Part shown: one piece after another, positions 1-10,325 of the stretch | Layout: each line of letters starts with the position of its first letter | Position numbering within the stretch: the first letter of the stretch is position 1 | Origin: Mitsuaria sp. WAJ17 | GTDB lineage: Bacteria > Pseudomonadota > Gammaproteobacteria > Burkholderiales > Burkholderiaceae_C | Reading direction: 5' to 3' | Assembly: GCF_014174515.1 (NCBI RefSeq) | Contig: NZ_JACJUG010000020.1 | Coordinates: 1 to 64,000 of the forward strand | DNA length: 64,000 nucleotides | Translations under genes and position numbers: made by a program | The notes under the pieces: model-generated | The model's database searches: none | Seen by the model: only the letters and a program-made list of their open reading frames with translations | What the model was told of the DNA's origin: nothing

Positions 1-132
1 TCCGCGCCGGCCGCGGCGTCCATGCCCCTGTCGATGCCAAGCCGCGGGGGGGCGCCTGCCTCGGTGCCCGCGACGCTGCCTGCGCGTCCGGCCCCCTCGG
101 CCGCGTCCACCGCCAGCGGAGCCCGCCCATGA
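1..132 (+). CDS. mrdA: C-terminal tail of penicillin-binding protein 2 (partial)
   Basis: An open frame enters from the window edge and ends at TGA 130-132, which overlaps the ATG of rodA in an ATGA arrangement. The 43 visible residues are a Pro/Ala/Ser-rich, low-complexity tail with no catalytic motif. The identification rests on position: mrdA (PBP2, the transpeptidase of the elongasome) normally sits directly upstream of rodA, and betaproteobacterial PBP2 proteins often end in a disordered tail of this kind. The translational overlap suggests coupled expression with rodA. The frame is certain; the gene name is inferred from synteny only. Confidence 0.6.
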   Translation, partial: SAPAAASMPLSMPSRGGAPASVPATLPARPAPSAASTASGARP

Positions 133-1286
133 ACAACAGCTTCAGCCTGCGAGCCCTGCGCGACCGCATCCGCCCCTGGACCGAAGGCCTGGACTGGCCC
201 TTGCTGCTCGCGGTGTTCTGGCTGATGGGCCTGGGCCTCTTCTGCATGTACTCGGCCGGCTACGACCACGGCACGCGCTTCATCGATCATTTCCGCAACA
301 CCTTGCTGAGCCTCGGACTCATGCTGGCCATGGCGCAGGTGCCACCGCAGCGCCTGATCAAGTTCGCCGTGCCGTTGTACACCCTCGGCCTGATGCTGCT
401 GCTGGCCACGGCCCTGTTCGGCGTGACCAAGAAGGGGGCGACACGTTGGCTCAATGTGGGCATCACCCAGATCCAGCCTTCCGAGATCCTGAAGATCGCG
501 ATGCCGCTGATGCTGGCCTGGTGGTTCCAGAAGCGCGAGGGCCAGCTGCGCTTGCCGGACTTTGCCGCCGCTTTCGTGCTGCTGGCCGTGCCCGTGGGCC
601 TGATCGCCAAGCAGCCGGACCTGGGCACGGCCCTGCTGGTGCTGGCGGCCGGGCTCTACGTGATCTTCTTCGCCGGCCTGTCCTGGAAGCTGATCCTGCC
701 GGTGATGGTGGCGGGCGGCATCGGCATCGCGGCCCTGGTGATGAGCGAGGAGCAGATCTGCCAGCCCGACGTCACCTGGCCCGTGCTGCGTGAATACCAG
801 AAGCACCGCGTCTGCACTTTGCTGGACCCCAGCAAGGATCCGCTGGGCAAGGGCTTCCACATCATCCAGGGCGAGATCGCCATTGGCTCTGGCGGCGTGA
901 CGGGTAAGGGCTTCATGAAGGGCACGCAGACCCATCTGGAGTTCATCCCCGAGCGCACCACCGATTTCATCTTCGCGGCCTATGGCGAGGAGTTCGGCCT
1001 GCTCGGCGCGGCGGCCCTGCTGCTGGGATTCACCGCGCTGATCCTGCGAGGCCTTGTCATCGCCTTCGAGGCGCCGACGCTGTTCGGTCGCCTCATGGCC
1101 GGTGCGGTGACGCTGTCCTTCTTCACCTATGTGTTCGTGAACATGGGGATGGTCAGCGGCATCCTGCCCGTGGTGGGCGTGCCCCTGCCCTTCATCTCCT
1201 ATGGCGGCACGGCCATGGTGATGCTGGGCCTGAGCCTGGGCATCCTGCTGAGCGTCGCCAAGTCCAAGCGCTACAAGCGGCACTGA
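129..1286 (+). CDS. rodA: Rod-shape-determining peptidoglycan polymerase RodA
   Basis: This 385-residue SEDS-family integral membrane protein polymerises lipid II glycan strands for lateral wall growth together with PBP2. About ten hydrophobic segments are visible. The SEDS signatures are present: the QPSEILK motif near residue 116, the KQPDLGTA stretch near residue 160, the ERTTDFIFAAYGEEFG loop near residue 275, and a C-terminal LPFISYGG motif near residue 354. The Asp in TTDFIFA matches the catalytic acidic position of the family. Length is normal. The ATG overlaps the upstream stop, so it is probably translated in the mrdA-rodA operon. It ends 21 bases from the convergent sensor kinase gene. 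Confidence 0.97.
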   Translation: MNNSFSLRALRDRIRPWTEGLDWPLLLAVFWLMGLGLFCMYSAGYDHGTRFIDHFRNTLLSLGLMLAMAQVPPQRLIKFAVPLYTLGLMLLLATALFGVTKKGATRWLNVGITQIQPSEILKIAMPLMLAWWFQKREGQLRLPDFAAAFVLLAVPVGLIAKQPDLGTALLVLAAGLYVIFFAGLSWKLILPVMVAGGIGIAALVMSEEQICQPDVTWPVLREYQKHRVCTLLDPSKDPLGKGFHIIQGEIAIGSGGVTGKGFMKGTQTHLEFIPERTTDFIFAAYGEEFGLLGAAALLLGFTALILRGLVIAFEAPTLFGRLMAGAVTLSFFTYVFVNMGMVSGILPVVGVPLPFISYGGTAMVMLGLSLGILLSVAKSKRYKRH

Positions 1287-1307
1287 GCCGGCGGTAGCGG
1301 CAGCGCT

Positions 1308-2834
1308 TCAGCCCCAGGCGGCTTCTGTGTCATCGACGCCCGCTTCGGGCCCGGCCACCGGGTGCGCATGAAAGCGGATGGTGAAGCGCGCGCCGGGCCC
1401 CATGCCGTCGGGCTCGACAAAGCCGGGTCGCCGCGGGCGGGCGTCGTCCAGCGTGAGCTCGGCCTCGTGCTGCTGCGCAATCTCGCGCACGATGGCCAGG
1501 CCCAGGCCCGAACCGTCCACATTCGTGCCCAGGGCCCGGTAGAAGGGCTGGAAGACCTGCTCGCGCTCGGCCTCGGCGATGCCGGGCCCCGAGTCCTCCA
1601 CCTGCAGCACGCAAACCTGGCCGAAGGGATCCTCGACGATGCGAACGGTGATGGTGCCGCCGGCCGGCGTGTAGAGCAGGGCGTTGTCGACCAGGTTGCG
1701 GATCAGCTCGCGGATCAGGATGGGATGGCCCAGGATGCGCAGGCTGCTGTGCTCCTCGTCGGGGCCCTCGTAGCCCAGGTCCAGGCGTTTGTCGAGGGCG
1801 CGAGGGACGAAGTCGCGCACCGTCTCCATCGCGATCTCGGGCAGGTTGATCTCCGAGCGGCGTGCCGCATGTTCCTGATCCTCGGCGCGGGCCATGGCCA
1901 GCAGCTGGTTGACCATATGGGCCGCGCGCTGGCTGGACAGGGCGATCTGCTGCAGTGAGCGCTTGAGCTCCTGCGGCGAGCTGCGACCTTCGTCGATCTC
2001 GCGCTGGGCGAACTCTGCCTGCGTGCGCAGACCGGCCAGCGGTGTCTTGAGCTGGTGGGCCGCATCGGCCAGGAAGTGCTTCTGGGTGCTCAGCGACTGG
2101 TCCAGGCGCTGCAGCAGGTCGTTGATGGCGTGCACCAGGGGCGCCACCTCGTCGGGGATGCGGCGCTCGTCGATGGGGCTCAGGTCGGAGCTGTCGCGCG
2201 AGCGGATCCGCCGCTGCAGCTCGTTGAGCGGCGCGATGCCGCGCGCCAGCGCCAGCCACACCAGCAGCACGGCCAGGGGCAGGATCACGAACTGCGGCAG
2301 GATCACGCCCTTGATGATCTCGTTGGTGAGGCGAGAGCGCTTGCCCAGGGTCTCTGCCACCTGCACCAGCATCTGTCCTTTGGCATGGCCTTCGGGCGTC
2401 ACCCACAGGTAGGCCACGCGCACGTTCTCGTTGCTGACTTCGTCATCGCGGAAGCGCAGCTCCCAGGGCACGATGGGCTCGTCCGGATTCGGGGCCGGCA
2501 GTTCCTTGTCGCCGCTGAGGAACTCGCCGCGCGGCCCCTGAACCAGGTAGTAAACGGTATCGGATTCGTCGGCCCGCAGCAGGGCCGCGGCCTCGGGCGA
2601 GAGCGCATAGCGCGAACGCGCGCTGGCAGCAGCCTGGTTGCGCGGCTCCGCGGCCACCTGCAGGCCCAGCGAGCGGGCCATCTCGCCCAGCTCCCGGTCA
2701 TAGGGCTTGCTGGCGATGCCCTGGGCGACCAGCCAGGTCAGCGCGACGCTGATGGGCCAGATGACCAGCAGCGGGGCGAGCATCCAATCCAGGATCTCGC
2801 CGAACAGGGAGCGTTGACCGCCATCAGCTGCCAT
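1308..2834 (-). CDS. Sensor histidine kinase, TctE/QseC type
   Basis: This 508-residue membrane sensor kinase pairs with the response regulator gene just upstream. An N-terminal transmembrane helix (about residues 18-38) is followed by a periplasmic region resembling the 2CSK_N domain of TctE-like kinases. A second helix lies near 175-197, then a HAMP-like linker, an H-box FLADAAHQLKTPLAG with phospho-acceptor His260, and an HATPase domain with the N-box (IRNLVDNALLYTP), DSGPGIAE and GSGLGLAIV. All catalytic motifs are intact. The ligand cannot be read from the sequence; TctE relatives respond to tricarboxylates and QseC relatives to other cues. A copy of the dispersed 15-base repeat lies between this gene and the regulator gene. 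Confidence 0.93.
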   Translation of the reverse strand: MAADGGQRSLFGEILDWMLAPLLVIWPISVALTWLVAQGIASKPYDRELGEMARSLGLQVAAEPRNQAAASARSRYALSPEAAALLRADESDTVYYLVQGPRGEFLSGDKELPAPNPDEPIVPWELRFRDDEVSNENVRVAYLWVTPEGHAKGQMLVQVAETLGKRSRLTNEIIKGVILPQFVILPLAVLLVWLALARGIAPLNELQRRIRSRDSSDLSPIDERRIPDEVAPLVHAINDLLQRLDQSLSTQKHFLADAAHQLKTPLAGLRTQAEFAQREIDEGRSSPQELKRSLQQIALSSQRAAHMVNQLLAMARAEDQEHAARRSEINLPEIAMETVRDFVPRALDKRLDLGYEGPDEEHSSLRILGHPILIRELIRNLVDNALLYTPAGGTITVRIVEDPFGQVCVLQVEDSGPGIAEAEREQVFQPFYRALGTNVDGSGLGLAIVREIAQQHEAELTLDDARPRRPGFVEPDGMGPGARFTIRFHAHPVAGPEAGVDDTEAAWG

Positions 2835-2858
2835 CGGGCTCGGCTCGGCAGGTGAGAG

Positions 2859-2873
2859 GCAAGACCTGACCCC
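2859..2873 (-). repeat. Dispersed 15-base repeat, copy A
   Basis: Minus-strand copy of GGGGTCAGGTCTTGC, exact over 15 bases, in the 76-base gap between the response regulator and the sensor kinase. Other copies are at 31930, 31951 and 43768, with a one-mismatch copy at 57764. It is probably a REP-like element scattered by an IS200-related (RAYT) transposase encoded elsewhere; that origin is inferred. Confidence 0.7.
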
Positions 2874-2910
2874 GCATGGGATTCAAGGGCCTGGCGATGC
2901 CGGGGCGCAT

Positions 2911-3582
2911 TCAGCCGGGGATCTTTTCCAGGCAGTAGCCCAGGCCGCGCACGGTGGCAATGCGGATGGGCCCCTGCTCGATCTTCTTGCGCAGTCGGTG
3001 GATGTAGACCTCGATGGCGTTGTTGCTGACTTCCTCGCCCCATTCACAGAGGCGTTCCACCAGCTGGTCCTTGCTGACCAGGCGGCCGGCGCGCTGCAGC
3101 AGCACTTCCAGCAGCGAGAGCTCGCGGGCCGAGAGCTCCACCATCTGCTCGTTGATGTAGGCCACGCGGCCCGTGGCGTCGAAGGACAGGGGGCCGTGCT
3201 TGATGATGCTGGACGCCGTGCCCAGGCCGCGCCGGGTGAGGGCGCGCACACGGGCCTCCAGCTCCTGCAGCGAGAAGGGCTTGGCCATGTAGTCGTCCGC
3301 GCCCAGGTCCAGGCCCTTGACGCGCTGCTCGACGCTGTCAGCGGCGGTGAGGATCAGCACCGGCATGGTGGCTCCGCGGGCACGCAGCTTGCGGAGCACC
3401 TCGAGGCCGTGCAGCCGGGGCAGGCCCAGGTCCAGGATTACCAGGTCGAACTCATGCGAGGCCAGGGCCGCATCGGCTTCAGTGCCGGTCGAGACCTGGT
3501 CCACCGCATAGCCGCTGGAGCGCAGGGCGCGCAGCAGGCCGTCGGCCAGTACTTGGTCATCTTCCGCGATCAGGATGCGCAT
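2911..3582 (-). CDS. OmpR-family response regulator
   Basis: This 223-residue two-domain regulator has a CheY-like receiver (residues 1-115) with acidic pocket E7/D8/D9, phospho-acceptor D51 in the VILDLGLP stretch, a conserved Thr near 79 and K101 in MAKPF. It is followed by an OmpR-type winged-helix DNA-binding domain ending YIHRLRKKI and VRGLGYCLEK. Length is standard. It is the first gene of a two-gene minus-strand operon with the TctE/QseC-like kinase, 76 bases apart, and belongs to the QseB/TctD/PmrA group. It is transcribed divergently from recA across about 170 bases. Its target genes cannot be deduced from this window. Confidence 0.95.
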   Translation of the reverse strand: MRILIAEDDQVLADGLLRALRSSGYAVDQVSTGTEADAALASHEFDLVILDLGLPRLHGLEVLRKLRARGATMPVLILTAADSVEQRVKGLDLGADDYMAKPFSLQELEARVRALTRRGLGTASSIIKHGPLSFDATGRVAYINEQMVELSARELSLLEVLLQRAGRLVSKDQLVERLCEWGEEVSNNAIEVYIHRLRKKIEQGPIRIATVRGLGYCLEKIPG

Positions 3583-3700
3583 CGGTGTCTCCTTGGCCTT
3601 TGTCGCCCGGACGGCAAGGGCGGCAGCTTTCCTGCATTCTAGGGACGGAAATCGGTTGCGAGCCCCTGCCAGCGCATGTCAGCAGCGTGTGGCAAAACCA

Positions 3701-3716
3701 CTGTACAAACATACAG
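3701..3716 (+). promoter_or_regulatory. LexA (SOS) box and recA promoter
   Basis: CTGT-N8-ACAG matches the LexA operator consensus exactly. It overlaps the -35 region of a promoter whose -10 is CATAAT at 3724-3729, with 17 bases between the -35 (CTGTAC, 3701-3706) and the -10. recA starts at 3753 with a CAGGAG-type ribosome site. LexA binding here would block RNA polymerase directly, the standard SOS arrangement. Confidence 0.93.
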
Positions 3717-3752
3717 ATTCGGCCATAATGCGGGCACTCACAGGAGCAATCA

Positions 3753-4793
<1,041 letters not shown>

Positions 4794-4808
4794 GCTCAGG
4801 CCGGGCAC

Positions 4809-4828
4809 GGCACCTGGCACCTGGCACC
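4809..4828 (+). repeat. Short tandem repeat (GGCACCT)n
   Basis: Nearly three copies of the 7-base unit GGCACCT sit just after recA in a 177-base gap. The rest of that gap is low in complexity: CAACTGCAGC-type direct repeats lie near 4910-4940. No clear terminator is visible. It could vary in length by slippage, but nothing in it suggests a function. Confidence 0.6.
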
Positions 4829-4970
4829 GGACCCGCCCAGTCCCTTTGTCGTGCCTGCGCTCTCCGGTGTCCGCGTCAGCTGAAGTGCCAACCGCAACAG
4901 CAACCACAACTGCAGCTGCAGCGCCAACTGCAGCGCCAGGCTACAACCCGTCCACTGAATTCCCCAGCCC

Positions 4971-5456
4971 ATGCACGTCTTGCCCGACAACCACCAGCCC
5001 CTGTCTGCCGGCGAGGGCTCGGCTCTGGTGCGGCGCTTCTGGGCGCTGTACCAGGCGAGGCGCTGGTCCGAAGCCCAGGCCCTGCTGGCGCCGTCTGCCG
5101 AATGCCTCTGGTGGGCCACACAGGAGCGCTTCCGGGGTGCCGACGCCGTCGTGCATGTGAATGCCGTCTACCCCGAGGGCTGGACCATCCATCTGCTGGA
5201 CGTTCAGGCCCTGGCGGACGGCCGTGTGCTGAGCCTGGTTCGGGTGGACCAGGACGGGCACAGCTTTTATGCCAACAGCTACTTCCTCATCCGGGACGGG
5301 CTGATCCAGCAGATCGATGAGTACTGGTCCGATGTGCAGGCTGCACCTGCCTGGCGGCGTGATCCCCTGGCGCCGCTGGTGGGGCGAGCCGCCATGGCCG
5401 TGGATCGGCGCTGCGGCTTGCCTCTGGCGCTGTCCGGCTCGCCGAATCAGGACTGA
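4971..5456 (+). CDS. NTF2/SnoaL-like domain protein
   Basis: This 161-residue soluble protein has the cone-shaped alpha+beta NTF2-like pattern: an N-terminal helix region with RFWALYQARRWSEAQALL, then strands with VHVNAVYPEGW, SLVRVDQDGHSFYANSYFLIRDGLIQQIDEYW. The final strand pattern (Gly-Leu-Ile-hydrophobic-Glu-Tyr-Trp) is typical of SnoaL-like folds, which serve as isomerases, hydrolases or ligand-binding modules. No catalytic residues can be assigned. It lies between recA and recX, which are usually adjacent, so it may be cotranscribed with them; a DNA-repair role is not supported by the sequence. Confidence 0.8.
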   Translation: MHVLPDNHQPLSAGEGSALVRRFWALYQARRWSEAQALLAPSAECLWWATQERFRGADAVVHVNAVYPEGWTIHLLDVQALADGRVLSLVRVDQDGHSFYANSYFLIRDGLIQQIDEYWSDVQAAPAWRRDPLAPLVGRAAMAVDRRCGLPLALSGSPNQD

Positions 5457-5490
5457 GGCCCCGCAGCCCACAAGAGGTCGGGACACGACC

Positions 5491-6420
5491 ATGGCCAGCC
5501 GTCTCTCAGCGCTCAGCCTCAAGGCGCGCGCCATCGCGCTGCTGGCGCAGCGCGAGCACAGCGTGGCCGAGTTGCGGCGCAAGTTGCTGCGCCTGGCCCA
5601 GCAGCGGGACCTGCAGGCCTGGGACGCGGCGCAGGGATCGGCAGCTGGCGCCCAGCCTCAGCGCCGCCCGGACGCGCAAGCGGGCACTCCACAGGACGCC
5701 CGTGCGGTCGGCAGTTTTGATCTGGACGAGGACTGGGGGGAAGGCGAACTCGACGCCTTCATGGAAACCTGGGACGCGGAGCCTGCACTTCCCGGTGAAG
5801 ACGCGCCGAACCGGGCTGCCCCCGGCGCCATCGATCCCGTGATTCTTGGCGATCTAGCGGATCTCGCGGCTCCAGCCCATGCCGGTGCCCTCGATGCCGG
5901 GGTGGTCGATGCCGCAGGCCCGCAGGACGACGCTGCCGCTCGCAGCCCGAGGCGCCGCCTGGACGCTTGCGCTGGCGGCCCCCATGCGCAGGACCGCGAT
6001 GCTTCGCGACGCAGCAGGCGCGTTGCACCGCCCAGCCCGGAGGCCTGGGCGGCCGTCATGGACGAGACCGGCCAGCGGGCCCGCGCGGAGGAAGTCGAGC
6101 AGTTGCTGCAGTGGTTGCAGGAGCGGTCCTATCTCAGTGAAACGCGCCTGGTGGAATCGCGCATCAATGCGCGGGCCGCTCGCTACGGCAATCTGCGCAT
6201 CCAGCAGGAGCTGCGGCAGTTGGGTGTCGCGCCCGACGAAGAGCAAAGGGCCCGTCTCAAGGACAGCGAGTTCGAGCGTGCGCGCGAAGTCTGGCTGCGC
6301 AAGTTCGGCGGCGAGGCGCCGGTGGATGCCGCCAGCCGGGCACGCCAGATGCGCTTTCTGGCCGCACGCGGCTTCTCCTCGGAGGTCGTGCGGCGAGTGC
6401 TGCGCGGCGATGACGACTGA
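5491..6420 (+). CDS. recX: RecA regulator RecX with a long internal insertion
   Basis: RecX binds the RecA filament and limits its activity. The N-terminal helices (ALSLKARAIALLAQREHSVAELRRKLLRL, residues 5-35) and the C-terminal part (about 197-309: EEVEQLLQWLQERSYLSETRLVES, ARYGNLRIQQELRQLGV, REVWLRKFG, RQMRFLAARGFSSEVVRRVL) match the family. Between them lie about 150 extra residues (43-195) rich in Ala, Asp, Arg, Pro and Gly, including the acidic run FDLDEDWGEGELDAF, with no fold I recognise. Most RecX proteins are about 150-160 residues; this one is 309. The start is the ATG at 5491, where homology begins. The frame is open throughout, so this is an insertion and not a frameshift. Confidence 0.9.
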   Translation: MASRLSALSLKARAIALLAQREHSVAELRRKLLRLAQQRDLQAWDAAQGSAAGAQPQRRPDAQAGTPQDARAVGSFDLDEDWGEGELDAFMETWDAEPALPGEDAPNRAAPGAIDPVILGDLADLAAPAHAGALDAGVVDAAGPQDDAAARSPRRRLDACAGGPHAQDRDASRRSRRVAPPSPEAWAAVMDETGQRARAEEVEQLLQWLQERSYLSETRLVESRINARAARYGNLRIQQELRQLGVAPDEEQRARLKDSEFERAREVWLRKFGGEAPVDAASRARQMRFLAARGFSSEVVRRVLRGDDD

Positions 6421-6638
6421 GGTGTTAGGCACAGGGAATGCGCAGCCCTATGCCGACGCAAGTCCTGCCTGTAACGCAGAGCCTCGAACTGACGCGGGCA
6501 AGGCCGCCAGTGGCACCCGCCGCGACCCTCGATGGGCACACGGATTGCCCCGGACTGCACCAAAAGGAGGCACAACGACAGCCTCGTGACAGGCTTGGTG
6601 CAGCGCAACATGCTACATTGGCGGCCTGCGCAAGCGCG

Positions 6639-6673
6639 CCCGCCGGCCTGACGAGGCCTGCGGGCCGTTTTTT
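6639..6673 (+). terminator. Intrinsic terminator upstream of the DUF2889 gene
   Basis: CCCGCCGGCC and GGCCTGCGGG pair over ten positions with one mismatch around a six-base loop, followed by CCG and six T residues. It ends the recX transcript or acts in the leader of the next gene, whose ATG is only 25 bases downstream. The gap from 6421 to 6697 holds no gene that I can support. Confidence 0.75.
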
Positions 6674-6697
6674 GCGCGCTTGCACCGCCGCTGTTTC

Positions 6698-7288
6698 ATG
6701 TCCTCCTTGTCCCTCAGTCCAGAGCGTCAGCTGATGCATCGCCGCGCCATTGCCGTGCAGGTGTATTCGCGCGCCGACGGCCTGTTCGAGGTCGAGGCGG
6801 AGCTGCAGGACAGCAAGACTCGCGACATCCCCCTGGCTGGTGGCATCCGGCGTGCCGGCGAGCCTGTGCATGACATGGGCCTGTGGCTGGTCGTGGACCG
6901 GCATCTGGGCATCCTGGCCGCCACCTCCGGTACTCGCTGGATGCCGTATCCGGGCCAGTGCGACCAGCACGGCGATGCTTATCGGCAGCTGGTGGGCCTG
7001 AACCTGATGAACGGTTTCCGGGCCGCCGTCAAGCAGCGCCTGGCCGGCGTCAAGGGCTGCACTCACCTCACCGAGCTCTGCCAACACCTGCCCACCGCGG
7101 TGATCCAGGCCTTCGCGGGCGTGGTGTTGGATGTGCGCGAAGGCACGGAAGATGGCGCGCCGCCCTTCCAGATCGACCGCTGCCATGCACTTCGCAGCGA
7201 CGGTGCAGTGGTGCAAACTCATTACCCTCGCTGGTATCGCGGCGCGGCGGTGACCCCGCCCGCCGCCGGTAACGGCAACCTTTCCTGA
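6698..7288 (+). CDS. DUF2889 domain protein
   Basis: This 196-residue protein has the DUF2889 pattern: MHRRAIAVQVYSRADGLFEVEAELQDSK at the N-terminus, then HDMGLWLVVDRHLGI, a Cys-containing VKGCTHLTELCQHLP segment and a C-terminal CHALRSDGAVVQTHYPRWY. Two conserved Cys and several His residues could bind a metal, but no function is known to me. The ATG at 6698 is chosen because homology starts just after it; a TTG at 6680 is a weaker alternative. It lies 24 bases before sucC, a synteny common in Burkholderiales, and a terminator-like hairpin lies just in front of it. Confidence 0.85.
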   Translation: MSSLSLSPERQLMHRRAIAVQVYSRADGLFEVEAELQDSKTRDIPLAGGIRRAGEPVHDMGLWLVVDRHLGILAATSGTRWMPYPGQCDQHGDAYRQLVGLNLMNGFRAAVKQRLAGVKGCTHLTELCQHLPTAVIQAFAGVVLDVREGTEDGAPPFQIDRCHALRSDGAVVQTHYPRWYRGAAVTPPAAGNGNLS

Positions 7289-7312
7289 CTATCCATCAAG
7301 CGAGACCTCCCC

Positions 7313-8473
<1,161 letters not shown>

Positions 8474-8493
8474 GCCCAGCAAGGAATAGAACC

Positions 8494-9387
8494 ATGAGCA
8501 TTTACATCAACAAGGACACCAAGGTCATCACCCAGGGCATCACGGGCAAGACCGGTCAATTCCACACCCTGGGCTGCCAGGCCTACGCGAACGGCAAGAA
8601 CGCCTTCGTCGCCGGCGTGAACCCCAAGAAGGCGGGCGAGAAGTTCTCCGAGATTCCCATCTACGCCACCGTCAAGGAAGCCGCCAGCCAGACCGGCGCC
8701 ACCGTGTCCGTGATCTATGTGCCGCCCGCAGGTGCCGCGGCCGCCATCTGGGAAGCCGTTGAAGCCGACCTGGACCTGGCCATCTGCATCACCGAAGGCA
8801 TTCCCGTGCGCGACATGCTGGAAGTGCGCAACAAGATGAAGGCCAAGGAAGCCGCCGGCGGCAAGAAGACCCTGCTGCTGGGCCCCAACTGCCCCGGCCT
8901 GATCACCCCTGACGAGATCAAGATCGGCATCATGCCCGGCCACATCCACCGCAAGGGCCGCATCGGCGTGGTCTCGCGTTCGGGCACGTTGACCTATGAA
9001 GCCGTGGCGCAGCTGACCGAGCTGGGCATCGGCCAGTCCTCCGCCGTGGGTATCGGTGGTGACCCGATCAACGGCCTGAAGCACATCGACGTGATGCAAG
9101 CCTTCAACGACGATCCGGACACCGACGCCGTGATCATGATCGGCGAGATCGGCGGCCCGGACGAGGCCGAAGCCGCCCGCTGGTGCAAGGCCAACATGAA
9201 GAAGCCCATCGTCGGCTTCATCGCAGGCGTCACCGCCCCTCCGGGCAAGCGCATGGGTCACGCCGGCGCGCTGATCTCCGGCGGCGCCGACACGGCTGAC
9301 GCCAAGCTGGCCATCATGGAAGAGTGCGGTTTCAAGGTGACCCGCAACCCGTCCGAGATGGGGCGCCTGCTGAAGTCGCTGCTGTAA
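8494..9387 (+). CDS. sucD: Succinyl-CoA synthetase alpha subunit
   Basis: This 297-residue CoA-binding subunit carries the catalytic phospho-histidine. The N-terminal Rossmann CoA domain shows [23 protein letters not shown] spacing and GVNPKKAG. The [10 protein letters not shown] and [10 protein letters not shown] motifs are intact, and His256 in [10 protein letters not shown] is the phosphorylated histidine. The ATG at 8494 has an AAGGAAT ribosome site. It is operonic with sucC, and a UUCG-loop terminator lies 100 bases downstream. Confidence 0.98.
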   Translation: MSIYINKDTKVITQGITGKTGQFHTLGCQAYANGKNAFVAGVNPKKAGEKFSEIPIYATVKEAASQTGATVSVIYVPPAGAAAAIWEAVEADLDLAICITEGIPVRDMLEVRNKMKAKEAAGGKKTLLLGPNCPGLITPDEIKIGIMPGHIHRKGRIGVVSRSGTLTYEAVAQLTELGIGQSSAVGIGGDPINGLKHIDVMQAFNDDPDTDAVIMIGEIGGPDEAEAARWCKANMKKPIVGFIAGVTAPPGKRMGHAGALISGGADTADAKLAIMEECGFKVTRNPSEMGRLLKSLL

Positions 9388-9490
9388 GCGACATCCACGC
9401 CTGGCGGGGTGCTGCTGCGTGGTTCCACGCAGCAGCCATCCCTGAATGGCGATGGACAATCCCGTCAGGCCATGCCGGTCTGACGCATCG

Positions 9491-9507
9491 GGGGCTTCGG
9501 CCCCTTT
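9491..9507 (+). terminator. Intrinsic terminator after sucCD
   Basis: GGGGC-TTCG-GCCCC hairpin with a stable tetraloop, followed by TTT and, eight bases later, TTTT. It separates sucCD from the TerC-family gene. Confidence 0.75.
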
Positions 9508-9599
9508 GGCGCTTTTGATGCCGGCAAGGCCTGGGGCTGGGCTGCGAAACCCCGTAGACTGGTCCCGCTTGCGGCCTCATCTCTCATTACCTCGTGCAC

Positions 9600-10316
9600 A
9601 TGGACATGCTCACAAGCCCCGAGTTCTGGCTGGCCGTCGGTCAGATCATCATGATCGACATCCTGCTGGGCGGGGACAATGCCGTCGTGATTGCCCTGGC
9701 CTGTCGCAAGCTGCCGGATGCCCAGCGCACCAAGGGCATCATCTGGGGCACCATCGGCGCCATCGTGCTGCGCGTGGTGCTGATCTTCTTCGCGCTGACC
9801 CTGCTCAAGCTGCCCTACCTGAAGCTGGTGGGCGCGGTCCTGCTGCTGTGGATCGGCGTCAAGCTGTTGGTGCCGGAAGATGAAGATGAGCATGGCAACA
9901 TCCAGGCCAGCGACAAACTCTGGGCCGCCGTGAAGACGGTGATCCTGGCGGATCTGGTGATGAGCGTGGACAACGTCATCGCCATCGCCGGTGCGGCCGA
10001 AGGTGCGGGCGGCGGGCACCAGATGCCCCTGGTCATCTTTGGCCTGCTGGTGTCCATCCCCATCATCGTCTGGGGCAGCCAATTGGTGATCAAGCTGATG
10101 GATCGCTTCCCCCTGATCATCACGCTGGGCGGCATGCTGCTGGGCTGGATTGCAGGCACCATGGCCCTGAGCGACCCGGCCGTGCTGCCGCGCCTGGTCC
10201 CCGGCCAGTCGGCTGCGCCTGCTCTGTGGCACTATGGCGCCGGCATCCTGGGTGCCCTGGCGGTGCTGGTGTTCGGTCGGCTGATGGCCCTGCGCGCTGC
10301 GGCCGCGAGCCACTGA
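9600..10316 (+). CDS. TerC/YjbE-family integral membrane protein
   Basis: This 238-residue polytopic protein has seven hydrophobic segments and the TerC signatures IDILLGGDNAVVIALACRKL (about residues 19-38) and VMSVDNVIAIAGAAEG in the second half. The two Asp-Asn pairs on opposed helices are the family's likely metal-binding residues, and members are implicated in manganese or other metal efflux. The ATG at 9600 is preferred to a GTG two codons earlier; no strong ribosome site is seen. The protein kinase gene follows after 9 bases. A second, more distant TerC paralogue (alx) lies at 35353 and, unlike this one, has a manganese riboswitch. Confidence 0.9.
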   Translation: MDMLTSPEFWLAVGQIIMIDILLGGDNAVVIALACRKLPDAQRTKGIIWGTIGAIVLRVVLIFFALTLLKLPYLKLVGAVLLLWIGVKLLVPEDEDEHGNIQASDKLWAAVKTVILADLVMSVDNVIAIAGAAEGAGGGHQMPLVIFGLLVSIPIIVWGSQLVIKLMDRFPLIITLGGMLLGWIAGTMALSDPAVLPRLVPGQSAAPALWHYGAGILGALAVLVFGRLMALRAAAASH

Positions 10317-10325
10317 GGACACCCC

